Shown: piece by piece, positions 21,091 through 31,704 of the stretch
Layout: each line of letters opens with the position of its first letter
Numbering within the stretch: position 1 is the first letter of the stretch
Assembly: GCA_965240325.2 (NCBI GenBank)
Contig: OZ251228.1
Span: forward strand, 2,108,001-2,172,000
Direction of reading: 5' to 3'
DNA: 64,000 bases
Origin: Rebecca billardiae RCC1528
Taxonomy: Eukaryota > Haptophyta
Program-made: the position numbers and the translations under genes
The notes under the pieces: model-generated
The model's input: only the letters and a program-made list of their open reading frames with translations
Told to the model about the DNA's origin: nothing
Databases searched by the model: none

Positions 21091-22682
21091 ATACTAGCAG
21101 ACTAGACCAACCAGTCATCAGGCACGACCCCCGTCCCATATGCGCGCGTCGATTGTACTCTACTAGCATGACTGAGTTATCTTATAGTACATAGCAGCAC
21201 GCTGTGAGCAGGCTTGGCACGCCGCTGCCGCATAGCAGTGGCCAGTGTGATGATCGGATGATATCGATAAGTATTAAGTCGTCGTCGTTGATTGATGATG
21301 GCTCGTCAGGACGAGTCTGCTGCTAAGTGCTGTCCGCAGTCAAGCTATAAGCTACGCTACGATTAATAATGGCGCACGCCCCCCCCGAAAGGTCTGAGCG
21401 TGAGCGAAAGCCAGGGGGGGCGGCGCACGTGCTCCGCAAAATCAAAAAAGAGGATGCGCGCAGGATTTGGGGGATTTTTGTAGGTGGATTTAGGTGTGAA
21501 ACCGCAGCATTTGAGTCCATTTCGCTGCTCATGATTGCGTTTGTACTGCTCCTTAATCCTTGGATAGTAAGTAATAGAAGAATTCGGAATCAAATAGGAC
21601 GAAGTCATCTAGCTACCATTCTGATAGTCAAGATTCGTGTGTTGAACGGACCATAAAAAAGGTGAGATATCGAACGAATTCTCTGGATAGCTGCTCACTC
21701 CTCAGATTCATCAAAGCGACGCGATATGGTATTGCGCGGGTAGCTTGAATCGACGTTCCCGCGCGCCCTGGTATCATACGGTTAGCAAGCTACTGTTGTT
21801 GATATGCTTTTGGTCATCTGTTGATACGACGTCAATGCGGGTGGCAATCCATTCTTGAGCCTGAAATCTCATGAGCATAAGAATTTCTACCGCTTCACGC
21901 ACGACCCTTGATTCTCTCCCTTTTAATACCGGCGCGTCCAGGAGAGCTTGACGAATATGAACGATGAACTGTTTCCCGCGCGCGATTCATAACCGTATCC
22001 TTTCTGATGATGATAGTTATCTCCCGTTGATTAATACTGCTCGTCATCACACGGCTTCGCGCGATGATACAAAAGCTGGCCACCCGCGGAGCCTCTGATC
22101 AAGAGGCGGGCAATGCGTACTCTGGGTGCGAAGCGCGTGGCGCGTGGGGGCGAGGCGCGTTTCTCGCTGTATTTCCAGCTGACCATGCGCGCGCCCGCGC
22201 GCGCCACGCCGCACGCCCGCGCAGCTGAACTCTCGGCATGTTCGCGGGAAGTCGCTCGCCCAAGCCCTCACGCTCGCGCCGTCCATGACCATGGCCGCGC
22301 TGTGATGGCTCCGCGTGCGGAGTGCTGACCGTGAGCCTCTCTCTCTCTGGCTGCGCATGACGGCGCGGCAAGCAGCGCGCGCAGATCTGCGGGCGACGAG
22401 GCTGGGCGCCAGTCCTCGCAGCACGAGGCCGAGCGCGGACATCTGTTTTGCTCGCGACGAGGCTGGGCTTACTTAGATCTGCGAGCGGCGAGTCCGCGAC
22501 GATGGCGAGGTGGCATATGCTACGGGCGACGCCGTGCTCCTCTCTCGCCCGTGCTCGCAGGAGCTCTTCGCCCTCGCGCTCCAGGCCGTCGGCCGACAGC
22601 ACCCGCGGCGGCGCCGACGCGCACAGCGGCCCTCGCACTGCATCGATCGACGCGGCGGCGAGGCTGACAGACAAAGGTCGCA
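20942..22682. other. Intergenic region, no gene recognised
   Basis: Contains a TA microsatellite (21058-21086) and, near 21376-21424, a hairpin-capable pair CGCCCCCCCC / AGGGGGGGCG. The rest is AT-rich DNA to about 22070, then GC-rich DNA with short Arg/Ala-rich frames. The 95-codon frame at 21369-21656 has a hydrophobic stretch but no family resemblance. Confidence 0.45.
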
Positions 22683-23027
22683 ATCCAGGGTGTCACGTGC
22701 CGTGGGGAGCTCATTGTGCCCGCATTCGAGGGGAAGACGCCGAGGGCGTGCAAGGAGCGGCTGCTGCGGCTGCGGGAGGTCGGAGACAGGCTCGAGCCGC
22801 GGCTGCTCGCGACGCTTTTTCCCGCCGCCGACCGGCCGACGAGCTGCGAGCTCAGAGCTGCGAGCTCATTCATCCGACGCTGCGCCGATCCCGCCGAGCG
22901 CGCAAGGCTGTGCGAGGCTGAGCCTGAGACGGGCGAGCTGCCGAGCGCGATCTCTGCGCTGCGCGCGGCCCCAGCAGGGCTGCCCGAAGCGCACCGGGCG
23001 GAGGCGCTGCGGCTGCTGCGCCGTTGA
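22683..23027 (+). other. Possible exon of a Myb/SANT-like protein
   Basis: The frame ends with TGA at 23025-23027 and contains LIVPAFEGKTPRACKERLLR (about 22710-22770), which resembles the third helix of Myb/SANT repeats (G-R-T-P-x-Q-C-x-E-R-W). It continues as a Glu/Arg/Leu-rich helical tail. No upstream Myb helices, start codon or certain splice acceptor were found, so it could be the last exon of an otherwise unseen gene, a pseudogene fragment or chance. From 23028 to 23680 there is AT-rich intergenic DNA followed by the 3' flank of the next gene. Confidence 0.25.
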
Positions 23028-23680
23028 GTTCGACACGGCGCAGCCCCCCGACGGGCCGTCGATCGCGTCGATTACTCGCGCCCGCGCCGGCCGCGCCTCC
23101 TGAGGTCAGCCTCCTGCACGGCGACGTGCCGGGCGCGCGCATCGTGATTCGGTGAAGAACGCGACAATTACCAGGGCCGTGCGCCCTCAACGTCGTTGTT
23201 TACTACCCGAAGATCGGCGTAGCCGATCATAATAATCGAATGTCGATTCACATCAGTGCTAGCTGGCCGAATAACGAGAGTAGTGGCATACGTCGACGCG
23301 TCACGCCGTCACGTACGGTACGGTCGTCGCTTATTAATATTTATTAATTCTGCTGACGCGCGGTTAATAATAATAAGCACTACTACCTCCAGGTTTAATA
23401 GCTAGACGCAGCAGACTGTTAGACCGTGCTGTCTGCTTAGGAAGCCTGAAGTTCCAAGCGGCTTCGTTCCGCCGCGTTCGTCGACGTCGTCACCCGCCGA
23501 AGTGAGTCCACCGCGCGTCCGTCTGGCTGCAGATGCGCAGGACGAGCAGTGCTCATGCTGGCGAGCGCCGGCCGCGCTGTCCGCGCGTCCGCGCGTGGGC
23601 GAGGAATCCGCGAGGATGATCCGTCGAGGGCTGCCTCCGTCGGATTGCGGCATAGAAGGACTGATGGAGACTGCACGCGC

Positions 23681-26116
23681 TCACTTGACCATGCACGTCT
23701 TGCGCATCAGCGCCTGAATCGGGCTCGGCATGAAGTCGTACACCAGACAGAAGTTGAGCGGGATCGTCGTGTTGAGCGTGGTCGGGAAGACGATGTACTC
23801 GCTCACCAGCAGCTGGGGCGGCGCAGGACGCGCGCGCACCACGCGGGGCACACACAACAGCCGTCGTGTGGGCAAGGGCGCAGCGGCGCAGCGGGGTTAG
23901 GACAGCTGCGACCGCGACCACTGGCGGGGTGGCGCGGCGTGCGGGGCGATGCTCGCGGCGGCGGTGGCGATGCTTCGCGGCGGCGCAGCCGCACCTTGGC
24001 CAGCTTGTCCCGCGGCACATTCGCGTTGCTGATTCGACCGCGCTTGATCAAATCATCCGTCAGCGTTTTCACGACCTGCTCGACCGTCAGGTCATCTGCG
24101 AGCGCAGCGCGCGGCGAGGGGAAGGCCGACGGTGAGAGGCGTGCAGCGCGCTGGAGCGGCGCGGTCCGCGCGGGCCCGCGAGCAGCGCGGGTGGAGCCGG
24201 CTAGTGTCGCCCGAGTGCCGGCGGCCACGGCACCGCCCGCACTCGGCCTGCCACTCGCTGGGGTCGCGCAGCTACTCGGTCGACCGCTGTGGGCCGACGC
24301 CGCCCGCACGGCCGCGCGCGCACCTGTGTGTGATCTGTACAGCTCCCGCTCCTCCTCGCTGCTGAACACGCGATAGCGCAGCTGCGCCGCCGCGCGCATC
24401 TCCTCCCAGCGGTAGGACTTGAGCAAGCGGTCCTCTGCGGGCCGACGCCAAAGCGGAGGGCCGGGAGCGCCGCGTCGCCATGCGGGCCGACGCCAAAGCG
24501 GAGGGCCGGGAGCGCCGCGTCGCCACGCCGCACACGGGCGCAAGCGGCGGCACGGCGTGCGCAGAGGGGTGGGCGGCGCGCGGGGGTCGCAGGGGCGCGG
24601 TGAGCTCGGCTTGGCTCACAGGTGCGAGCTGCGCACGGGTGCCGCGAGCGGGCTCGGTGCACGGCGAGCAGGCACAGCCCACACGCATCACGCAGCGCGG
24701 CCACATCGCCGCCCACGGAGCCCGGCCTCGCCCCGCGCGCCGTGCGCGCGTGCCGGCCGCGCGCGTTCCGCGCAGCGCGCCGCGCGCACCGTCGTACACG
24801 CCCCAGACGCGCTCGGCGTTCGGGTTGTCCGGCGTGGGCTTGGAGATGACGCGCATCGACCACGGGTTGGAGGTCATGTTGGACAGCATCGCGATCGTCT
24901 TGCCGCTCATGTCGTACGGGTTCCTCTCCCAGTCGTCCACCTGCCATCGAGCGGCACGCAGGCAGCACAGCGCGCGCACAGCGCGCCAGCCAGCCTGTCA
25001 GCCCGGCGTGCCGCGGTCGCGAGGCGCGCGCGGCGCGCGCGGCCGCGCGCGCCGCCGGGCGCGCACCATGCGGATGCCGTGCCAGAAGTCGCCCGTGTTG
25101 CCCAGGAACACGTCGTTCGCCTGCGACTCGAAGAGCACCGGCTGCGCGCTCGGGCCCTCGGCGAACGTGAAGAACTCGCCGCCCTTCTGCTTTGTCAGGT
25201 ACAGCAGGAAGGTGCAGTCGCGCACGCGCCAGTGCTCGAAGAGCCCCGAGTAGCCCATCACCTTGATCAGCCAGCGCGGCACGCGCGGGTCGTCCATCCC
25301 GCGGAAGTTGGGCTGGTCCAGGTGGTCGTGCAGCAGCGTGCCCGGCGGCAGGATCGAGACGTGCGCCGGGAAGGGCGGCTCGATCACCGGCATCCCGGTG
25401 AAGGAGCGCACGAGCTCGTGGATGCGCTCGTCCTCCATCAGCGGGCGGAACCTGCGGGGGTCGGCGGGCGGAGCGGGCGGCGCGCAGCTGATGCGGGCGC
25501 ACGGCCGCGGTGCACGCCGTGCGCGCTCGGCACGGGCAATCCCGCCGGCCGGTGGCCGCGCGCACGCGGCCGCGCGCGCGCGGCGCGCGCACATCTCGAT
25601 GGCTGTGTCGTTGTAGCGCTTCGCCTCCTGCATCGGCGTGCGCAGCTTCACCATGTACTGCGTGATCATGGCCATGAGCGCCTTGACCGAGAACTTCAGC
25701 CCCAGGTGGCCGCCGATGAAGATCTGGTACGTGATCAGGTCGATGTGGTTGAAGAGCGAGCAGAGCGTGCCCGACTCATCGACCTCGTAGAGGAACGGGC
25801 AGCGGCCGTCGTCCGTGTGGAAGGCCTCGCCGAAGGAGGAGGGGTGCGGGCGGCGCGGGTAGCCGCCCGACAGCGTCCCCTGCTCGTGAATCGTGTCGAT
25901 CCACTTCTGAAAGTCCGCCTCCGGCAGGAAGCCGCGCTTGCGCATGTACGCCGTCTTGCCGCCCTTAGCGCTGATGTGCGCAGGCTCAGAGCCCGTGGGG
26001 AAGGCCTCCGTGAGGATGAGGCGCGCAAAGTCGAGGATGCCTGACGATTGCAGCTTGAAGTACCCATAGCCCGAGCCCGCCGCGAGCACGGCGAACACCA
26101 CGGAGCCGACCTTCAT
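23681..26116 (-). CDS. Membrane-anchored 2-oxoglutarate/Fe(II) dioxygenase-like protein, six exons
   Basis: Reverse-strand exons 26116-25593, 25451-25067, 24940-24790, 24434-24324, 24095-23995 and 23812-23681 join in phase to 467 residues; introns are 141, 126, 355, 228 and 182 bp, all starting GTGCG and ending CAG. Residues 1-20 form a membrane anchor. The double-stranded beta-helix part has H-x-D in LHDHLDQP (His218, Asp220), a GGEFFTFAEG strand and a distal His299 in GDFWHGIRM, the Fe(II) triad of the 2OG oxygenase superfamily. Residues 80-170 (SGGYPRRPHPSSFG, FLYEVDESG) and the C-terminal 160 residues match nothing I know. Substrate unknown; ER/Golgi placement inferred from the anchor. 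It is transcribed divergently from the COPI-associated gene 158 bp away. Confidence 0.78.
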
Positions 26117-26274
26117 CGTCACGCGGAAAGGAGGAGGACAGCCACGCCGAATCTGCCGCTTGACGGGATGCGCGCACGGGTCGTCCGCCAATGGGAGCCG
26201 CCGGCTCGCAGTCCGGCAGTTGGCAGGGCCGCAGCTGGCGACGCGGCTTGCAGCCACGTTGGCTTCATCGCACG
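26117..26274. promoter_or_regulatory. Short bidirectional promoter region (158 bp)
   Basis: The start codons of the reverse-strand dioxygenase (26116) and the forward-strand COPI-associated protein (26275) are only 158 bp apart, so both 5' UTRs and core promoters must share this interval. No TATA box is evident. Confidence 0.5.
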
Positions 26275-27431
26275 ATGAAGACGAGTGCCCTTCGGCCTCG
26301 CGACCGGCGGCGGCTGGCGACCGCTCTGGCGGTGCTCACGGCGGTGTCGTGCATCCGACCATCAGCGTGTAGCTCGTACGATGCCTTCCACGGCAAGCGG
26401 CCAACCCCTGGCGGCGCCGCTGCCGCCAGCAGCAGCGGCGGCAGCGGCTTTGGCGCATTTGACGACGGCGAATCGCTCCGCGCAGTGTCTTCGGGCAGCG
26501 GCACCGGTGCGGGGTCGACGGACCCGCTCCGGCGCGCGTCGGACGAGGTGCAGAAGACCATCGCGAACACCAAGGCGATGGTCCACGGCGCCGCGCGCCA
26601 CGCGCGCTGGTTCAACATTGCAAACGGGCTGCTGCTGATGGTGACAGGCCCGTTCAATATCATCCTCTCGGCGATCACGCTGAACGCCAAGGACCTGATG
26701 ACCTCGGTGTACCTCTCACTCTTCGGCGTGCTGCTCGTGGCGATGGAGGTGCCGCTCGGCTCGCTGCAGCGCCCGATGCGCGCGTACTTCCTCTTCCTGT
26801 ACACGCGGTTTGGGCGCGCGACCTTCCTGATGCTCGTGAGTAACCTCGCGATGGTGTGCGGCAAGGTGGGCTTCTTGACGGCGACGCTGACGATCTGCAA
26901 CGCGGTGCTGAACATGTACCTCCTGGGGCAGAACCGCGACGCGGCGAGCAAGGAGGCCGACCTCGTGAGCACCGCCATGGCCGAGGTCAAGTCGGAGATG
27001 AGCGGCCAATTTGGCGGCATCCTCGGCCTCGTCTCACCCATGCGGCTCATGGGCGGGCTCGGCTCGGTGCTGCCCTTCGGCAGGCGGCGGAGGAAGCGGG
27101 GCGGGGCGGACGACGACGATGGCGACGACGCCTTCGAGAACCCCTTCGCCTCGGACGAGCAGGCGAGCTTTGGCTCGGGCGGTGGCGGCTCCTCCTCTGG
27201 AGGGTCGTCGTCGCAGCCGTCGCAGCAGCAGCAGCCCGGGCAGCAGCAGCAGCAGTACTCTCGCCGAGACCCGTCGGAGGGCCCAGGCGGCCGCAGCCCA
27301 TTCTCCTCGGCGCCTTCGGACGACGCCTTGAGCCCCTTCAGCCCGCGCTCCGCAGGCGGCAACCCGACGCAGCAAGGCGGGAGCGGCGGCTGGCAGCAGC
27401 AGCCGCAGCAGCAGCCGCCGCCCGGCTTCTC

Positions 27432-27464
<33 letters not shown>

Positions 27465-27724
27465 GTACCAACCTGGGTACGGCCAGCAAGTGCCACCTCA
27501 ATACCAGCAGCATGGTGGCATGGCACAGGTACATCGCCACGCTCACGCGCGCCACGGCACCCCCGCGGCGCCCGCCCCGTGCACGTCTGCGCGTGTTCGC
27601 GCTCTCGGCATTGACGCACTCGCCACCCCCGCCACGACCCGCGACCCGACCACAGCAGTACCCGCAGGGGCAGTGGCCGCCGCAAGGGGGCAGAGGCGAT
27701 CCTGGGCAGGGTGGGAGGCGATGA
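26275..27724 (+). CDS. COPI-associated/TVP15-like membrane protein with a Gln-rich tail
   Basis: Exons 26275-27528 and 27656-27724 (intron 127 bp, GTACAT...CACAG) join in phase to 440 residues; exon 2 restores the Q-Y-P-Q-G style of the tail. Residues 1-33 form a signal-like leader. After a Ser/Gly-rich linker come four hydrophobic helices (ANGLLLMVTGPFNIILSAIT; SVYLSLFGVLLVAMEV; YFLFLYTRFGRATFLMLVSNLAMV; GFLTATLTICNAVLNMYLLG), arranged as in the COPI_assoc/TVP15 family of Golgi membrane proteins. The cytosolic tail is acidic (DDDDGDDAFENPF; a possible NPF sorting motif), then Ser/Gly-rich, then (CAG)n-encoded polyglutamine. Role inferred: vesicle traffic at the Golgi. ATG 26191 in the same frame would remove the clear leader, so 26275 is preferred. 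Confidence 0.7.
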
Positions 27725-28209
27725 GGAGCCAGGTGGCGTCGCGCTGGTGTAGATGGGCTGATCCCATCACTCACGCCATACTGACGCTACTTACGAACAG
27801 CTCCCGCCGCCTGAGCCTCGCACAGTGCACTCTGCAGCGGAGTCTACTCTCCGCCTGCCGCGCCGGCGCCTGAGTCCTGACTGCCTGAGCTTGGACCGAG
27901 CTGCCCGCAGCCGGCCGGCGGCTCGGCGGTGGCTGACCCATCCGACAACCGTCCTGGTTGGGCTCGAGGATGCCGAGAGTGACGTTTCAAGACGAATCAC
28001 ATGTCGCTCGCGAAACTTCTCCGCGGACTCTACCGTACTGGTAGCCGAGTACGTATTGGTCATCACGAATAGACGCGCAACGAACACACCGTTCCTTCAT
28101 GGACGTTGGTCAAAAAACCGGCCGACTCCAGATTTCTGCCTGCGTCCAAGTTCCCGATCGGCACGGCAGGGGCGCCGAGGGCTGGCTCCCCGAATTGGCT
28201 GTTTTCGCA
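27725..28209. other. Intergenic spacer, nothing recognised
   Basis: Region between two forward genes; must hold the 3' end of the COPI-associated gene and the promoter of the aspartic protease. No repeat, RNA or conserved motif seen. Confidence 0.5.
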
Positions 28210-29394
28210 ATGCTCGGCGGTGTGGCGCGGTGCGCGGGTGTTGCCGGGCTGGCGGCATTCGTCGCCACCGTCCTAACGCTGTGTGCGCTACTGGCGATCA
28301 TCGTGACAACACCGGCCTTGCCGTCCGAGGCGCCTGAAAGTCTCACGGCATCGACTGTGGCGACCGGCCTACCGTCCACGCGCGTCCATTTGGAGAAGCA
28401 TATGCCCGAGGCGAGCCACGCGCTCTCCATCGCCGACTTCGGCAATGCCCAATACTACGGCACGGTCTCGATCGGCACGCCTCCGCAAAACTTCAGCCTG
28501 CTGTTCGACACGGGCTCGGCCGACTTGTGGGTGCTGGAGGGCGGGTGCGGCTTCGTATGCATCTTCCACCAGACCTACTCCCCCTTCAAATCGTCGACGT
28601 TCCGGCCGACGACCAAGTCTGTGGAGATCGCGTACGGGACTGGGAATGCCAATGGCTCCGTTGCGACAGAGACGGTCAGCATCGCGGGCTGCGAGGCGAA
28701 GCAGCAGGGCTTCTCCATGATGTTCAGCGTGTCCACTTCGTTTGCCTTCTCCAAGTACGACGGCGTCATCGGGATGGGCTTCCGGGCCAGCGCGAAAGAC
28801 GGCGCGGTGCCCGTCTTCCAGAATCTTATCGAGCAGGGCGCCGTCAAGGACGCGGTGTTCGCTTTCTACTTGGGCGACAACGCGCCGGGTGAGCTCACGC
28901 TCGGTGGGGTCGACCCCGCGCACTACGTTCCGCCGCTTGTGTACGTGCCCGTCACCAAGGAGAAGGATTGGGGGACACCACTCGACTCGGTGAAGATCGG
29001 CGGGGAGGAGACCATCACGTTTGGAGCTGCAGTTGCCGTGCTCGACACTGGCACGTCCATGCTCGCTGCCCCGCAGGCCGCCATCGACACAATCGCGCGC
29101 GCGACGGGCGCGACGGCAAAGCTCCCGGGGGAGCCACTCACTGTGAACTGCACCTCGATGGAGGCACTGCCCGACGCGCAGATAACCCTCTCGGGACACA
29201 CCTTCACCCTCAAACCGGAAGCATACATCACCAAGATCACGCAAAAGGGCCAGAGCGTGTGCCTCCTGGGCTTCCAGGCTATGCCACAGGGTTTTGCTGA
29301 CAACCTCTGGCTACTCGGCGACATGTTCATTCGCCAGTACTACACCGTCTTCGACGTGGGCAACTCCCGGATCGGCTTGGCTCGAGCTGCGTAG
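28210..29394 (+). CDS. Pepsin-type (A1) aspartic protease, membrane-anchored or secreted
   Basis: Intronless, 394 residues from ATG 28210; an in-frame ATG at 28099 would add a Gln/Arg-rich extension without a signal and is less likely. A hydrophobic segment (GLAAFVATVLTLCALLAIIV, residues about 15-35) is a signal anchor or signal peptide. A short propeptide precedes AQYYGTVSIGTPPQ, the classic mature N-terminus. Catalytic aspartates are Asp100 in FDTGSADLWV and Asp279 in LDTGTSML; the flap tyrosine lies in IAYGTGNANG. Paired cysteines and the closing LLGDMFIRQYYTVFDVGN block complete the bilobal fold. All hallmark residues are intact, so it should be active at acidic pH in the lumen of the secretory or lysosomal system. 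Confidence 0.93.
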   Translation: MLGGVARCAGVAGLAAFVATVLTLCALLAIIVTTPALPSEAPESLTASTVATGLPSTRVHLEKHMPEASHALSIADFGNAQYYGTVSIGTPPQNFSLLFDTGSADLWVLEGGCGFVCIFHQTYSPFKSSTFRPTTKSVEIAYGTGNANGSVATETVSIAGCEAKQQGFSMMFSVSTSFAFSKYDGVIGMGFRASAKDGAVPVFQNLIEQGAVKDAVFAFYLGDNAPGELTLGGVDPAHYVPPLVYVPVTKEKDWGTPLDSVKIGGEETITFGAAVAVLDTGTSMLAAPQAAIDTIARATGATAKLPGEPLTVNCTSMEALPDAQITLSGHTFTLKPEAYITKITQKGQSVCLLGFQAMPQGFADNLWLLGDMFIRQYYTVFDVGNSRIGLARAA

Positions 29395-29812
29395 CAGCAG
29401 AGCTCGTCGATCTAAAAGCCAATAACTGAGCGCGTGTTGATGACGGGCCGTCGCAGGCGAACAACGCAGCCTGACTACTGACCGATGACGACTCCGTCTC
29501 CGGAGACCGGACGGATCGCGGCGGCGACTCTCACTCTGACTCTGAGCGTCGCTACGCGCTCGGATATTAAGAATTCATCAGCAGCATCAGGGCGCGCGGT
29601 CATATCCGGTCGCCGGCGGTCTTATTCTATGATGATGATGAGCAGGGTCATCCAAGGCAGGGTCACCGCCGGCGACCGCGTGACGCCGTGACGACGCAAA
29701 GCACAGTATAGCAGTGCTCTGCGTGCGATCGGTCACGCGTGATTTTCCTCGTCGTCAGAATCGAGATCGCTCTCATTATTAGGAGCGAGAGCGGCTTTTG
29801 GCGCGCTGGCAT
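29395..29812. other. Intergenic spacer between convergent genes
   Basis: Shared 3' flank of the forward protease and the reverse prolyl-hydroxylase gene. Contains simple ATGATGATGATG near 29630; no gene recognised. Confidence 0.5.
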
Positions 29813-30688
29813 TCACCTGGCAGGAGGGACGGCGTCCCCTACGCCCGCCGCGTCCCCCACAACGCCCGCGCGGCTGCGCTTGAGCTGGTCCGCCACGAGC
29901 TCGAGCGCAGAGTCGCGCGCGTTGAAGAACCAGGTGGTGACCGCGAGCCGCTCGGCATGCGCTGGCTGCACCTCGTGCTCCTGCCACGAGCAGAAGACGA
30001 CGAGCCGGTCGAGGATCGGCGCGAGCTGCACGGGCTCGGCGGCGGGCGCGTCTGCCGCTGCCGCCTCCGGCGGCTCCGGCCACAGCCGGAGCTGGCCACC
30101 GTCCGCTGGCTTCCACCCGCTGTTCAGGTAGTAGATGAGCGTGAGCTTCCGCCCGGGCGTGGGCGGCCATGCGTCGCGATGGCGTACGTATCGCGCGCCG
30201 TCACCCGGGTAGCAGGCGCACATGAACTTGCTGCGCTCCATGCGCCCGCGCACAGCCGTGCCGAGCTCGGCGTCGGCGGCCAGCGCCGCTCGGATCTCGT
30301 CCATCAGCTCGAAGAAGCCCGCGAGCGCTGGGTAGGCTGCCGGGTCGATCTCGATCGGCTCGCCGTCGCCCGCCTCGAACATGCGGATAAGGTCACCGCG
30401 CGTAGCCGCGTCTAGATTGGCCACGAGCCCGTGCTGCAGCTTCCCCGGCCGCAGCTCGTCGCGCGCGCGCATGCGCCGGATCTCTGCGCAGATCTTGGCC
30501 GCGTGGCTCGGCCCCAGGAAGCCGTCGTGGACGAAGTAGCCACGCTGGCGCACCGCGCGGGCCAGCCCGTCCAGGTCAAGCGCGCGCGAGCGCGCGCGCT
30601 CGAGCAGCCAGGACACGAGCGCGCGCCCGGCCCACAGCGCTAGGCCCCCCGCGGCGAGCGCGACGCCGTGCTGGCGCAGCGACGCCAT
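29813..30688 (-). CDS. Prolyl-4-hydroxylase/EGLN-like 2OG-Fe(II) dioxygenase
   Basis: Intronless, 291 residues. An N-terminal hydrophobic stretch (VALAAGGLALWAGRALVSWLL) fits a membrane anchor. The catalytic core follows the PHD/P4Hc pattern: CACYPGDGARYVRHRDAW with iron ligands His170 and Asp172, LTLIYYLNSGWKPADGGQLR, then WQEHEVQPAHAERLAVTTWF with the distal His238 and the 2OG-binding Arg247. This layout is closer to EGLN/PHD oxygen-sensor hydroxylases than to collagen P4H. The substrate is a peptidyl proline or another protein residue by family knowledge; the actual target is unknown. The downstream gene is convergent. Confidence 0.85.
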   Translation of the reverse strand: MASLRQHGVALAAGGLALWAGRALVSWLLERARSRALDLDGLARAVRQRGYFVHDGFLGPSHAAKICAEIRRMRARDELRPGKLQHGLVANLDAATRGDLIRMFEAGDGEPIEIDPAAYPALAGFFELMDEIRAALAADAELGTAVRGRMERSKFMCACYPGDGARYVRHRDAWPPTPGRKLTLIYYLNSGWKPADGGQLRLWPEPPEAAAADAPAAEPVQLAPILDRLVVFCSWQEHEVQPAHAERLAVTTWFFNARDSALELVADQLKRSRAGVVGDAAGVGDAVPPAR

Positions 30689-30968
30689 ACGGATAAGGAC
30701 CCCAGTTCTGATGAGCCCGGACCAGCCGGAGTGATGATGAGAATCTCGAATGTTGAGCGAGCCACGTGCTCGATTAAGTGATCATCATGACTCCAGCCTG
30801 ATAGATACACCCGCCAACTGGGACGGCGAACCGGCGGATTCTTCTAGTATTTAGAAGGATGCAGAAGCTCGAGTACGTGCTCGTAGCTGTGTGCCCTGGA
30901 TCAGAAAACCCGCTGGAGATGCCAGTTTCGGCAAATATTTTGGGTTTAGGCTAATTTGCGGGGATAAG
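30689..30968. other. Promoter-side flank of the prolyl-hydroxylase gene
   Basis: About 280 bp of AT-richer sequence between that gene's start and the purine tract; no specific element seen. Confidence 0.4.
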
Positions 30969-31350
30969 GATGGCGTCAGAGGGGGAGAAGGGGGAGAGAA
31001 GGGGGAGAGAGGGGGGAGAAGGAGGAGGAGGAGGGGAGAAGGAGGAGAGAGGAGGGGAGAGGGAGGGAGAGGGAGGGGAGAGGAGGGGAGAGGGGAGAGG
31101 AGGGGAGAGGGAGGGGAGAGGGAGGGGAGAGGAGGGGAGAGGGAGGGGAGAGGGAGGGGAGAGGGAGAGGGAGGGGAGAGGGAGGGGAGAGGGAGAGGGA
31201 GGGGAGAGGGAGGGGAGAGGAGGGGAGAGGGAGGGGAGAGGGAGGGGAGAGGAGGGGAGAGGGAGGGGAGAGGGAGGGGAGAGGGAGGGGAGAGGGAGGG
31301 AAGGGAGGGAAGGGAGAGGGAGGGGAGAGGGAGAGGAGAGGGAAGGAGGG
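30969..31350. repeat. Polypurine GGGAGA/GGGGAGA minisatellite, about 380 bp
   Basis: The plus strand is almost exclusively G and A, built from GGGAGGGGAGAGGGA-type units. All frames translate to Gly/Glu/Arg (forward) or Pro/Ser/Leu (reverse) low complexity and are not genes. Such mirror-repeat purine tracts can form triplex (H-DNA) or G-quadruplex structures. Confidence 0.9.
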
Positions 31351-31704
31351 CACATGTCAGAGAGAAGACAGTGCGCATGCTGCCGCGCAAACGCGGCGGA
31401 TGGTTGGTGCGCTGCGCTGCGCGAGCGTGCTCGCACCATGCTCAAGTCTGGAGTACGTATGGGCAGGATCGTCGTTGCGCGCCGAGTAGGTTGCAGCGTC
31501 TGCAGGTAGAGAGGGCGTGCTGCACGACTGCCACTTGCGCCCCTGCGCCATGTAGATGGAGAGCACCTGCCTGCGCCCACCTGCACGGCAGCACAGGACA
31601 CAAACACGCGGTGCACACGGCGCGCACACACGGCACGGCAGGGTGGTGCTCTCGCGCGCACCTGCGTTCGGGAAGCGTGGTGGCACGGGGAGAGCGGATC
31701 GATG

